Assembly: GCF_014650955.1 (NCBI RefSeq)
Contig: NZ_BMVY01000008.1
Location: forward strand, 62,001-126,000
Source of the DNA: Streptomyces tauricus
GTDB lineage: Bacteria > Actinomycetota > Actinomycetes > Streptomycetales > Streptomycetaceae
DNA length: 64,000 nt
Direction: 5' to 3'
The translations under genes and the position numbers were made by a program. Positions 1 to 7,712 of this stretch are shown piece by piece. The notes under the pieces are model-generated. The model searched no databases, had not been told where the DNA came from, and was given only the letters and a program-made list of their open reading frames with translations. How positions within the stretch are numbered: position 1 is the first letter of the stretch; every line of letters begins with the position of its first letter.

Positions 1-56
1 ACGGCCATGGATGCGAAGCGGTACGGCTTGCGCTGACGCGGGATCGGGCCCGTCAT
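1..56 (-). CDS. Start of next leftward element gene (partial)
   Basis: An ATG at 56 overlaps the TGA stop of the upstream gene (ATGA), the same coupling used along the whole leftward operon. The readable start is MTGPIPRQRKPYRFASMA before the window ends. Too little is visible to name a product. By position after a helicase-loader-like gene it could be a replicative helicase or primase, but that is only a guess. Confidence 0.5.
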   Translation of the reverse strand, partial: MTGPIPRQRKPYRFASMA

Positions 57-751
57 GACGCCTCGACCTCCGGCTCCTGGTCCTCGTCGCGGAGGGCGAG
101 TGCGGCGGCGGCCGCGGCCTTGATGCGGTCCTGCTCGGCGTCGGGGTCGAGCAGCGGGAGGCCGGCGGCCGCGCGCTGCGTGTCCTGGAGCCGGATGGGG
201 TGGGGGTCTTTGAGGCGGCGTTTCCCGGCGGTACAGCTGCTTCCGGCGGCGGCTCCGCAGCGTCGGCAGGCGCGGCCGCGGGGGTCGTGAGTGGTGTCGC
301 GGCCGGTGGGCATTTTGCCGATGCCAGCGCGGGCGGCGGCTGCACGCCCTGCGTAGGGGCCGTGATCATCGCCTGGGGGCAGTGCGAGGCGCTCGGCGGT
401 CCCCAGCGACCTTCCGATGCTGTTGGGGCCTGTGAGGCCGTTTCCAGCGGCTCGGAGGATCTCGCGGAGGGCGGCAGCGGACTCGGCGCCAGTGTGGGAC
501 GGGTCGCCGTCGACGACGATGTTCGCGAGCTCGATGCGCTCGGCACGGCGGGCCTTGATCTCGGCGATGATCTCGGCCGGGGCGACGAAGGGCTGGCGAG
601 AGGCGACGGCGACGACGGCCGCGCGGGCTTCGGTCGCGTCGTACGGGCCGAGGACGTCGCCCCAGACGTCGGGGGTGAACTCGTTGATCCGCTGCTGGGG
701 GCACAGCTGGCGGACGTAGGCGCAGAGGGCCGTGGCCTCCTGGTGGTTCAT
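53..751 (-). CDS. Helicase-loader-like (G39P-type) protein with C-terminal zinc motif
   Basis: The 232-residue product has two parts. Residues 1-70 are helical, with LCPQQRINEFTPDVW and RQPFVAPAEI, and resemble the N-terminal domain of G39P-like phage proteins that control loading of replicative helicase. Residues about 158-185 carry CRRCGAAAGSSC followed by KDPHPIR, a Cys3/His zinc-finger pattern common in actinophage proteins. The gene follows the putative initiator with a 4-base overlap, the same order as lambda O then P. A role in bringing helicase to the origin is inferred from position and family resemblance; no ATPase motif is present. Confidence 0.55.
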   Translation of the reverse strand: MNHQEATALCAYVRQLCPQQRINEFTPDVWGDVLGPYDATEARAAVVAVASRQPFVAPAEIIAEIKARRAERIELANIVVDGDPSHTGAESAAALREILRAAGNGLTGPNSIGRSLGTAERLALPPGDDHGPYAGRAAAARAGIGKMPTGRDTTHDPRGRACRRCGAAAGSSCTAGKRRLKDPHPIRLQDTQRAAAGLPLLDPDAEQDRIKAAAAAALALRDEDQEPEVEAS

Positions 752-1755
752 CGGGTGGCTCCTTCGGCGGCTGCGGCGGCTGCTTCGTCGCGGGCCCGGG
801 CGCGGGCCATAGCGCGGTCGAAGAGGTCATCGCCGGTGGTGGGGTCGAGGCCGGGGCCGGTCTGGGGGCCCGCGGCGCTGTTCATGGCCCCGTTGACGAC
901 GCTGGCGAGCGTCGAGGGGTGGAGGTCCTTCTGCATCCAGCGGGCGATGCCGCGGCGGATCCAGTCGGGGTGGATGCCGTCCTCGTCGAGGAGGACGCGG
1001 ATTTCCTTGGACAGCTGGCCGATCACGCGCTTGGGCGGGCGGAGGGTGCAGCGGTCGAGCCACTCGCTGACGATCGTCTGCGCGGTGACGAGAGCTTCCG
1101 GAGCGTCGGCCTCAGCGTCGTCGAGGACCTCTCCGTCGAGAACCTCGTCTGGTGTGTCGTTGTGGCCGTCGGCCGACGACGGTTCGTCACCACAAGAGAG
1201 AGGTCTTGTAGAGAGAGGAGAGTGAGTAGGCGTCCGGGATTCCCGGACACTGACGTCCGGCGTTTCCGGACACTGAGACTCGTCAGCGTCCGGGTTTTCC
1301 GGACACTGGGTTTCTGGGTCAGTGTCTGGGTTTTCCGGATGCTGAGGGGGCTCAGTGTCCGGGTTTTCCGGACCCTCAAGTTCGGGTCCAGGGTCCGGAG
1401 TTCCCGGACTCTGATCGTCGTCAGTGTCCGGAGAATCCGGATCCTGAGGGGGTTCGTCAGTGTCCGGGATTTGCGGACTCTGAAGGGGGAGGATCCGGTA
1501 CTTCGCCGTGCCGTTCTTCTGGCCGGCCGAGACCTTCTCCAGGACGCTCTTCTTCATGAGGGCCTTGAGGACCTCGTACATCTGAGGGCGTGACACCTGC
1601 GCACGGCGGAGGATCTTCTCCGACTCGACGGAGGACCAGGTGACCCTCGTCGAGTCGCGGGCGTCGTCCGCCAGCACCGAGAGCGCGAGCTTCTCGCGGT
1701 GCGTTAGCGTCGTCGGTGCGTAGTCGAGCACCTCGACGTACAGGCGGCTGCCCAC
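748..1755 (-). CDS. Replication-initiator-like protein with wHTH domain and iteron-encoded linker
   Basis: The GTG at 1755 is chosen because AGGAG lies just upstream; the open frame extends further but without a ribosome site. The 335-residue product has an N-terminal winged-helix region (about 5-90: VEVLDYAPTTLTHREKLAL then SRPQMYEVLKALMKKSVL). Residues 93-175 form a Pro/Asp/Glu linker built on PENPD-type repeats, and a C-terminal helical domain (about 215-310) contains LTPPKR-like and WMQKDLHPSTLASV segments. The linker DNA is eight dyad repeats. DNA-binding domain, repeat-bearing linker and C-terminal interaction domain match lambda O in layout, not in sequence. Initiation of element replication is the inferred role; a transcription factor is the alternative. 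Confidence 0.55.
   Translation of the reverse strand: MGSRLYVEVLDYAPTTLTHREKLALSVLADDARDSTRVTWSSVESEKILRRAQVSRPQMYEVLKALMKKSVLEKVSAGQKNGTAKYRILPLQSPQIPDTDEPPQDPDSPDTDDDQSPGTPDPGPELEGPENPDTEPPQHPENPDTDPETQCPENPDADESQCPETPDVSVRESRTPTHSPLSTRPLSCGDEPSSADGHNDTPDEVLDGEVLDDAEADAPEALVTAQTIVSEWLDRCTLRPPKRVIGQLSKEIRVLLDEDGIHPDWIRRGIARWMQKDLHPSTLASVVNGAMNSAAGPQTGPGLDPTTGDDLFDRAMARARARDEAAAAAAEGATR
1232..1478. repeat. Eight 17-bp dyad iterons, candidate replication origin
   Basis: Copies of GTCCGG-N5-CCGGAC start at 1232, 1255, 1288, 1324, 1357, 1393, 1426 and 1462. The best copy is GTCCGGGTTTTCCGGAC (1288, 1357). From 1255 onward the spacing alternates 33, 36, 33, 36, 33, 36 bp. Most copies are followed by a CACTGA or CTCTGA-like tail. 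They lie in frame inside the linker of the initiator-like gene. A purine-only stretch with two AGAGAGAGG copies (about 1194-1220) flanks them. Repeated palindromes in an initiator gene are what lambda-type origins look like; origin function is inferred. Confidence 0.7.
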
Positions 1756-1822
1756 GTGCGTATCTCCTAGGTGGTGATGGCCGGTGGCCCGGCGGCCGAT
1801 GTCATCCGCCGGACCACCGGGG

Positions 1823-2251
1823 CTACAGGGCGGCGAGGACCTGGGTGGACCCGGTGAGCTGGTACTGGGTCTTGCCCTCGGTGTTCGCACCCCGGCAGGC
1901 GTCGTCGATGGGCTCCCCGTTGCGGACGTGGCGCTGGTACGCGGCCCGGGTCCCGCACGGCGCCAGATTCCACCGCCGGGTGCTCGACTTCTTCGCCTTC
2001 GGCTTGGCCACGCTGGCGGCCGGCTGCTTCTTCTCCAGCTCCCACCGCTGTGCCCCGGTGAGTCCGGCGAAGATGCCCTCACGGCCGGTCCTTCCCAACC
2101 CCGCCTCGCGGTCGAGGGTGGCGTCCAGGCACTCGCTCTTCACGGGGCAGATGGCGCAGATGGCCTGGGCCTCGCTGGCGGGCGCCGGAGGGAAGAAAAT
2201 GTCCGGGTCCGCGAAGCGACACGAGGCCCTGAGCTCCCACTCGCGTTCCAT
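1823..2251 (-). CDS. WhiB-family iron-sulfur regulator with extra Cys/His tail
   Basis: The product is 142 residues from ATG 2251, placed 8 bases after GAAGGAG; a GTG at 2257 sits too close to that site. It has the four WhiB cysteines, C11, C32, C35 and C41 (CAICPVKSEC), which ligate a [4Fe-4S] cluster. The usual G-[VI]-W-G-G turn is changed to REGIFAGLT. Beyond the family's usual end, residues about 95-125 contain a second motif, CGTRAAYQRH then EPIDDAC, shared with the next gene. Actinophages often carry WhiB proteins that act on host sigma-factor-dependent promoters. The gene lies in the leftward early operon. Confidence 0.85.
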   Translation of the reverse strand: MEREWELRASCRFADPDIFFPPAPASEAQAICAICPVKSECLDATLDREAGLGRTGREGIFAGLTGAQRWELEKKQPAASVAKPKAKKSSTRRWNLAPCGTRAAYQRHVRNGEPIDDACRGANTEGKTQYQLTGSTQVLAAL

Positions 2252-2306
2252 GATCACGCTCCTTCTCAGCTGCTGGCGGGTATACGACGGGGCGTCATGA
2301 CGGGCG

Positions 2307-2858
2307 TCACTCGAAGAACTCGGGGGCGCCGATGTACGTCTTGTGCTGCTTGTAGTGGCGGTCCGCGGCCCTTCTGGCCTTGCGGCACAGCTCGTCCACC
2401 GGCTCCCGATTGCGTTTGTGTCGCCGGGCTGCCTGGTACGTTCCGCATCGCGCGAGCGGCTTGGGCGGGGCCTTGAGTGCCGCCTTGCGGGCTGCTTCGG
2501 TAAGGCCTTGGTCTCGGGCTCGGCTCAGCGCGTCGTGCAGCGGAGTGTCCGCGCTGGGAAACCAACGATCGAGGGCCCTGTAGTCGACCCCGAGCAGCTT
2601 CGCGATCGTGTGGTGCTCGATGCCCTGACACCGCTGGCGCAGGAGATCCGCCGCATAGGCCGCTTCGGGCGCGGTGAGCTTCCAGCCGTTACGGCGGCCG
2701 TTCACCGCGAGCTCGACGGCGACCAAGTCCAGGCAGCAGACGAGCCCGTCGGGGGTGGCCATCCACACGGTGGGGACGGACAGAGTGGTGACGGGGATCC
2801 AGTCGCGCTCACGTCCGACCGGGACACCGCGGTGGGATGGGCGGTTCTGGAGCTTCAT
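2307..2858 (-). CDS. Unknown element protein with Cys/His motif
   Basis: ATG 2858 overlaps the helicase stop (ATGA), giving 183 residues. The middle (about 70-110) has a helix-turn-helix-like segment (HHTIAKLLGVDYRALDRWF). The C-terminal part has CGTYQAARRHKRNREPVDELC, the same spacing as the tail of the WhiB-like neighbour, and may bind zinc. I do not recognise the family. The position between a helicase and WhiB suggests a nucleic-acid-related early protein. Confidence 0.7.
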   Translation of the reverse strand: MKLQNRPSHRGVPVGRERDWIPVTTLSVPTVWMATPDGLVCCLDLVAVELAVNGRRNGWKLTAPEAAYAADLLRQRCQGIEHHTIAKLLGVDYRALDRWFPSADTPLHDALSRARDQGLTEAARKAALKAPPKPLARCGTYQAARRHKRNREPVDELCRKARRAADRHYKQHKTYIGAPEFFE

Positions 2859-4324
2859 TCGCGCACCGCCGTCACGGTCGACACCCAGGCGAGGGCGGTG
2901 TCGTCGAGTTGCTCGCGGGCCCGGGTCACGGCGACGTACGCCAGGCGGGCTTCCTCGCGCGGCAGGATCACCAGACCGGTGGACTGGTCGGGCTTCGGGG
3001 CCCGGAAGTCGCCGTGGATGCGGACCGCCGGCCACTCGCGGCCCTTGGATCTGTGAGCGGTCGATACGACGAGCTCGGCCTGCTGCTCGGAGACCAGTCC
3101 GTCCGCTGCGGCGACGATCCGAGCGGGGCCGTGCTCATCGATGAGCTTCGTGAGCACTTCGAGTGAGCTGTCTTCCTCGGCCGCGTACTGACGGACGTCG
3201 TCCCAGGACGCGAACCCGCACAACTCGGGGTGGTCGGTTGGGCGACCACCCTGGAGGGCTTCGGCGGCCCACGCGAGGTTCTTGATGGCGGCACCGCCCC
3301 CGACGAGCGCGACCTTCCGCCCGGCTGCGAGGCCTTCCATGACGATGCCCATCGCGCCTGCGTTGGTGCGGCAGAGGATGGCGTCCGGGACGTCGAGCGG
3401 GCCGACGGTGGACTCGGCGGCCTCCCAGCCGGTGAGGCGGAGCGGGGCGTCGATGAGGCGGAGCCATTCGTTGGCGCGGGCGGCGATGGCCGGACCGAAC
3501 CGGAAGCTTTGCGAGAGCGTGAGTTCCGGGCAGCCGAGCTCGTGGACGAAGCCTTCGAGCGCGTCGTTCGCGCCGCGCCAGCTGTAGATCTGCTGGGCGG
3601 AGTCGCCGACGGCGATGCGCTGGGCGTGCTCCTGGGCCAGGAGCACGGCGGAGAGCACGTCGTTGGTGTCCTGTGCCTCGTCGAGCAGCACAACGTCTGT
3701 GGGGATGGTGGGCTTCGAGAGCGCCCACATCTTCAGGTAGTGGTCGTGGGCGAGGTTGAGGACGCTGTCGTCGTTCTTCAGGTCGTCCCAGGCGGCGCGG
3801 GCGACGGGGAGGACGAGTTTGACGACCTCGCCGCGGTTCTTCTTGAGGCCGTCGTAATGCGGGATGTGCTTCTGGATGATCTCGTCGTCGGCGCTGTAGC
3901 AGTACCGGGTGACGGTGTCCAAGGCCATCCGCATGATGATCTTGGACGTCATGGCCTTCATGCCGCCGAGGTCCGTGAGGATCGTCGGCGTCGCGCCGAT
4001 GATGCCGAGGATCGAGCGGACGTCGAGGGCCTGCGCGGCCTGGTGGGCGGTCTGGCGCGGGCGGCCGAGCCGCTGCCCGTACCTGGGGTCGAAGGCCAGG
4101 CCATGGCCGGTCTTGGCCATGACGTTGGACGGAAAGCTGCGGCGGGCGTCGGACGCGATGGCCGAGTTGTAGGCGACGTAGGTCATGCGCCTACGCGCGT
4201 CAGCCTGGGCAATCATGCGGAGCGTTGCGCTTTTGCCGCAGCCTGCGCCGGCCTGGAGGACGAGGTCGAGTCCGTCGCCGTACGAGTCGATCGCCTCGGC
4301 CTGTTCGATGGTCGGATTCACCAC
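2855..4324 (-). CDS. UvrD/Rep-like superfamily 1 DNA helicase
   Basis: The product is 489 residues from GTG 4324, preceded by a perfect AAAGGAGGTG site. SF1 motifs appear in order: motif I QAGAGCGKSAT (about 24-34), motif II VVLLDEAQD (about 212-220), motif III GDSAQQIYSWRGA, motif IV around QSFRFGP, motif V TAHRSKGREW and motif VI YVAVTRAREQL (about 460-470). It is shorter than UvrD, with reduced 1B/2B insertions, as in phage-encoded versions. ATP-driven unwinding during element replication or recombination is expected. It follows the Sak4-like gene after a hairpin-bearing gap and overlaps the next gene by 4 bases. Confidence 0.9.
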   Translation of the reverse strand: MVNPTIEQAEAIDSYGDGLDLVLQAGAGCGKSATLRMIAQADARRRMTYVAYNSAIASDARRSFPSNVMAKTGHGLAFDPRYGQRLGRPRQTAHQAAQALDVRSILGIIGATPTILTDLGGMKAMTSKIIMRMALDTVTRYCYSADDEIIQKHIPHYDGLKKNRGEVVKLVLPVARAAWDDLKNDDSVLNLAHDHYLKMWALSKPTIPTDVVLLDEAQDTNDVLSAVLLAQEHAQRIAVGDSAQQIYSWRGANDALEGFVHELGCPELTLSQSFRFGPAIAARANEWLRLIDAPLRLTGWEAAESTVGPLDVPDAILCRTNAGAMGIVMEGLAAGRKVALVGGGAAIKNLAWAAEALQGGRPTDHPELCGFASWDDVRQYAAEEDSSLEVLTKLIDEHGPARIVAAADGLVSEQQAELVVSTAHRSKGREWPAVRIHGDFRAPKPDQSTGLVILPREEARLAYVAVTRAREQLDDTALAWVSTVTAVRE

Positions 4325-4348
4325 TGGGGTGCACCTCCTTTCTGGGGT

Positions 4349-4385
4349 GCGGGCCCGCCCCAGGGAGGGGTAGGGGCGGGCCCGC
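4349..4385 (-). terminator. GC-rich hairpin between two early-operon genes
   Basis: GCGGGCCCGCCCC (4349-4361) and its exact complement (4373-4385) flank an 11-base loop. It lies between the Sak4-like stop and the helicase start. It is the only sizeable gap in the middle of an otherwise overlapping gene chain. It could partly terminate transcription, or protect the 3' end of the upstream mRNA segment. Confidence 0.6.
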
Positions 4386-4398
4386 GGTCAGTGGTGAA

Positions 4399-5730
4399 TC
4401 AGGCGGGCTGAGGGACGGAGCGACGGGCGTCCTGCTCGGCGATCTCCCGGGCAGCGTCTTCCAGGCCACGCACCATGGCGGCGAAGTCGGAGGCTGCGGT
4501 CTCGCCGCGCTCGCCGTAGTTGGTGAGCGTGTCGAGGAGGGTTTGGGCCTCGTCCTTGGTCAGCTCGTTCGCGGTGCCGATCTGGCGGCCGATGATCAGA
4601 GCGGTGGCGCGCAGTCGGTGCTCGCGGGAGTCTTTGGAGCCGAGGCCGACCTTGGTGAAGCAGGCGTGCATCATCCGCATCTGCGGGGCCGTGACGGGCG
4701 TAGGGCCCTGGTCCTGCCCGGGGTCGGCCGGGGGGTCCAGCGGCGCGGCGCGGGTCTCTTCCGCCGGGCGGCTGTCGTCGGCCTGCCCGGCGGTCGTGGC
4801 CGACGAGGGCGGTGGCGGGCTCGTGACGCCCGTCGTGACGGGCTTGACGGCCTGCCCGTACTCGACGATGACGGGCCCGAGCTTCGCGGGAGCGCCGGTC
4901 TTCGGGTGCATGAGGTCGGCGCCGAGCAGGTTCCGCCCCTTGGCCCGCCCGTGGAGTTCCAGCGCCTTCTCATACGTCAGACCGTCGGCGATGAGCTCGT
5001 CCACGATGACCTGCACCGGGTCGACGCCCTGGCCGAGCTGCTCCAGGATCGCCTCGGCGAAGGCCTCACCGGGGTGGTGGACGCAGGCGCCGTTCAGAGC
5101 CGTGTACCGGGTCTTGGTGACGGTGCCGGTGCCGGCGACCATGTCGATCACGACGTCGACTTCGTACTCGGCCCCCTCACGCTGGACGGTCTTGACGCCG
5201 ACCTTCGTGACGTTCTTGCCCTCCATCGAGTACTCGTTCTTCGTTCGCATGGTGACGATCACGTGACCCGGGAAGTTGAGCAGCGCGTCGAGCATGTCCT
5301 GCTCCAGCTCGTTCACCGGGCCCCAGGCCGTGAACTTGCCGCCGTAGTTCCCCGCCTTCTTCGACTCCTCGTCGACTCGGGCGAGGAGTCCGCCCTTGCC
5401 CGCCCAATAGTGCGACCAGCTGTCGATGATCAGGACGGCGAGGCGAGCCTCCTCGGCTGACTTGACCGCGGCGATCAGGTTCTCCGGGGAGCAGAACGCC
5501 ATCGGCAGGTGGACGAATTCGTGCGCCTCGATGTCCGGACGGCCGGGCACGGGGGCGTACTTGAGGGCGGAGCCGCGCTCGGAGTCGACCACGCCGATCA
5601 GACCGCCAGCCGCGAGTGCTTCGGCCATGCGCAGGGACGTCTTGGTCTTGCCGGAGCCGCCGGGGCCCTGAACGGCGATGCGGGCTTTGGCCGTTTCGCG
5701 GGTCGCCGGGGCGAAGGTGAAGGTGCTCAT
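4399..5730 (-). CDS. Sak4/RecA-like phage recombination ATPase
   Basis: The 443-residue protein has a Walker A GPGGSGKTKTS (about 22-32), GVVDSERGS, and a Walker B-like LAVLIIDSWSHYW, then KFTAWGPVNELEQDML and VIVTMRTKNEY. This is the core of phage Sak4-type single-strand annealing or recombination ATPases. The C-terminal half has a Pro/Ser/Thr linker (about 295-345) and a helical tail with ATALIIGRQIGTANELTKDEA. It would help recombination-dependent repair and replication of element DNA. The ATG at 5730 overlaps the upstream stop. One imperfect copy of the dispersed palindrome (CGTCGTGACG, 4831) lies inside the linker. Confidence 0.8.
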   Translation of the reverse strand: MSTFTFAPATRETAKARIAVQGPGGSGKTKTSLRMAEALAAGGLIGVVDSERGSALKYAPVPGRPDIEAHEFVHLPMAFCSPENLIAAVKSAEEARLAVLIIDSWSHYWAGKGGLLARVDEESKKAGNYGGKFTAWGPVNELEQDMLDALLNFPGHVIVTMRTKNEYSMEGKNVTKVGVKTVQREGAEYEVDVVIDMVAGTGTVTKTRYTALNGACVHHPGEAFAEAILEQLGQGVDPVQVIVDELIADGLTYEKALELHGRAKGRNLLGADLMHPKTGAPAKLGPVIVEYGQAVKPVTTGVTSPPPPSSATTAGQADDSRPAEETRAAPLDPPADPGQDQGPTPVTAPQMRMMHACFTKVGLGSKDSREHRLRATALIIGRQIGTANELTKDEAQTLLDTLTNYGERGETAASDFAAMVRGLEDAAREIAEQDARRSVPQPA

Positions 5731-6026
5731 GAGGTGCTCCGGGGGTCGCGCTGGGTGGGCGGGGTGAAGCCGCGAGGGTTCGTGGCGAACTGGCGGACGA
5801 GGTTGACGGTGCGGATCGCGGCGCCGAGCTTGTGGCGCTTCACACGGACCGCGCTGCTGCTGTCGGCCTCAGCCGGTCGGTACTGCGCTTCGACGGCCTG
5901 CTCGACCGCGTCCGCGAGCTCCTGGCCGAACTCCGTGCGGAGCTCGCCGAGGAGGGCCGCGGCGTCTGTTTCGCTGAGCGGCTGACCGCTGGTGAGGGCC
6001 TGGTGGGCCTTGCTGTAGGCGTTCAC
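5727..6026 (-). CDS. Small unknown early protein
   Basis: The frame opens at GTG 6026, which overlaps the upstream stop (GTGA), giving 99 residues beginning VNAYSKAHQALTSG. It is helical and has ETDAAALLGELRTEFGQELA and a basic VRVKRHKLGAAIRTVNLVRQF segment. Members of this type often sit beside Sak4-like ATPases, but I do not recognise a named family. It is coupled on both sides by 4-base overlaps. Confidence 0.65.
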   Translation of the reverse strand: MNAYSKAHQALTSGQPLSETDAAALLGELRTEFGQELADAVEQAVEAQYRPAEADSSSAVRVKRHKLGAAIRTVNLVRQFATNPRGFTPPTQRDPRSTS

Positions 6027-6322
6027 GGGGCGGTGACCTCCCCGCGTAGGACCTGCACGGCGGCGAACGTCCGGGTGATCCGGTCCGCGGGCTGGTCGGT
6101 CACGGAGGCGGTGAGGTCCTCCCACCGTCCTCCGCCGAGGTGGTGGGTGAAGCTGATCAGCCGGCCGTACTTGGCGTGCCGTCGCGCCTCGCTGAAGGCC
6201 TTCCGCCGGTCGCTGGTGGCGAACTGGCTGCCTTCCAGGGGCCCGTAGAGGTTGCGGGAGTGGACAACGTACGTACGGGTGTTGGCGGTCCGTTCCTTGC
6301 CGTGGTGGCGACGTCGCTTCAC
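6023..6322 (-). CDS. Small basic unknown protein
   Basis: The product is 99 residues starting MKRRRHHGKERTANTRTYVV, strongly basic at the N-terminus, then RNLYGPLEGSQFATSDRRKA and RLISFTHHLGGGRWEDL. No family is recognised. It is part of the overlapping early gene chain (ATGA with the gene before, GTGA with the gene after). Confidence 0.6.
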   Translation of the reverse strand: MKRRRHHGKERTANTRTYVVHSRNLYGPLEGSQFATSDRRKAFSEARRHAKYGRLISFTHHLGGGRWEDLTASVTDQPADRITRTFAAVQVLRGEVTAP

Positions 6323-6900
6323 TCGGCGGCCTCCGGGTCGTACTCGGAGTCGAGCTCCAGAGCGGTCACGATGTAGCCGGTCGGCCGCTCGTCCTCGCCG
6401 AAGGCGGCGACCAGCTCGGCGACGCGGTCCTCGTCGTCCTCGATCCAGTCGAGAGCGGCGCCCGGGATGTCACGCCGGCTCATGGCCTCGCAGTGCGCGC
6501 GGGCCGCGGCCTCGGTGCCGTAGTGGCCGAGGACGATGCCGGAGTCCGGGTGCTCGGCGCGGTAGACGGCGGTCGGTGCGGCCTCCAGCTCACTGAGACG
6601 CTCGATTTCCGCCTCGGCGTCGAGGAGGCGGCGCAGGACCGGCGCCATCCGCTCCCCCATGTAGGAGGAGAGGTTCATGCAGTAGAGGTCCTCCCACGTT
6701 GGGTGTTCGTGCTCACATCGGTTCCGCACGGCGTCCCCGAAGCCGAGCAGGAGTCCGGTGGTGGCGGGCTTCGCGTCCCCGAGCTGCTCGGAGAGCTTGG
6801 CGCGCTGCTCCGGTGTCAGCGGGGTGGCGTCGCCACCGGGGACTGGGATAGCTCCAAGCTCACGGACGGCGGTCTCGGTGTCACGGATCGGCTCGCTCAT
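6319..6900 (-). CDS. Unknown acidic early protein
   Basis: The 193-residue product is acidic and mostly helical, with PLTPEQRAKLSEQLGDAKP, an aromatic/Cys/His segment CEHEHPTWEDLYCMN (about 65-80) and a possible coiled coil around LRRLLDAEAEIERLSELEA. No catalytic motif is seen. The C-terminal part (DEDRVAELVAAFGEDERP) is highly acidic, as in some phage DNA-mimic or inhibitor proteins, which is speculative. It is coupled to both neighbours by 4-base overlaps. Confidence 0.65.
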   Translation of the reverse strand: MSEPIRDTETAVRELGAIPVPGGDATPLTPEQRAKLSEQLGDAKPATTGLLLGFGDAVRNRCEHEHPTWEDLYCMNLSSYMGERMAPVLRRLLDAEAEIERLSELEAAPTAVYRAEHPDSGIVLGHYGTEAAARAHCEAMSRRDIPGAALDWIEDDEDRVAELVAAFGEDERPTGYIVTALELDSEYDPEAAE

Positions 6901-7712
6901 GCGCGCTCACCGCCCTCGGTACCCGTCATGACGGGCGTGGCCTGCGGTGACGGGGTGTCCGTGACGGGCGTCAGCGGCCCGTTGAGGCAGGCGACGTTCG
7001 CCAGCGTGCAGCGCTCCGGACGTCCGTCGACGGACAGCAACGGCATCCCGTCCGCCGTACGCACGCCCTGGTAGAACCAGACGTCACCGCCAGCGTCGCG
7101 CTGAGGCCGCGCCAGGTCGTAGACGATCCCGTCCAGCTCGTACGGAGCCTTCGCGATCTCCGTCGCGAGCGTCCGGGCCTGCGGCAGGTCGTACGCCACG
7201 ACCGACACCCGGACACCATCCCGGTAACCGTCGCCGCGGACCATGTAGGGGAGCGCGGTCTCCGTGTCGTGCTGGACCCCGAAGTACCGGCGCCACTCGC
7301 CCCACTGGGCCTGATTCGTGATGTGGAGGGCTACCAGGACGCGGTCGCCGTCCAACTGCACGCTCTGGTACGAGGGGTGCGAGCCGACCTGGCGCTGGAT
7401 GACGTCCGCGACGCGGCGGGCTCGCTCGCAGGACTGGTCCCACGCTCGGGCCTGCTGCTCCAACTCGGTCAGCTCCGGCTGCTCCACCGGCGCCGAGGGC
7501 TGCGAGAGCTCCGGACCCTCGGGGTGCGCTTGGTGCTCACGCGCCCAGTCACCGGCAGGCGTGCGCCGAAGGACTGCGCCGAACGAACGCTCCGGGTCGA
7601 CGAGCAGCTGCGCGCCGTCGAGGGCGTGGACGATGGCGGCTGCTGGGTCGCTACCGCTGGAGGCCAGCGCCGCACGGACGATGCGGACTGCCTGGGGGAG
7701 GTTCTTGTTCAT
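6897..7712 (-). CDS. Unknown early protein
   Basis: The 271-residue product begins MNKNLPQAVRIVRAALASSG. The centre (about 100-190) looks like an alpha/beta fold: YQSVQLDGDRVLVALHI, WGEWRRYFGV, DGVRVSVVAYDLP. No conserved catalytic residues are evident and no family is recognised. Its 3' end carries the dispersed palindrome CGTCATGACG (6924-6933). Start and stop overlap the neighbouring genes by 4 bases. Confidence 0.65.
   Translation of the reverse strand: MNKNLPQAVRIVRAALASSGSDPAAAIVHALDGAQLLVDPERSFGAVLRRTPAGDWAREHQAHPEGPELSQPSAPVEQPELTELEQQARAWDQSCERARRVADVIQRQVGSHPSYQSVQLDGDRVLVALHITNQAQWGEWRRYFGVQHDTETALPYMVRGDGYRDGVRVSVVAYDLPQARTLATEIAKAPYELDGIVYDLARPQRDAGGDVWFYQGVRTADGMPLLSVDGRPERCTLANVACLNGPLTPVTDTPSPQATPVMTGTEGGERA

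Noticed and set aside
200-1225. 341-residue plus-strand frame over the loader and initiator genes
   Set aside because: Antisense shadow of two coupled minus-strand genes; low-complexity Gly/Ser/Ala composition.
1232-1478. CRISPR-like array
   Set aside because: Repeats are 17-bp palindromes within a coding frame with 6-19 bp spacers that are themselves related; no cas genes are seen.
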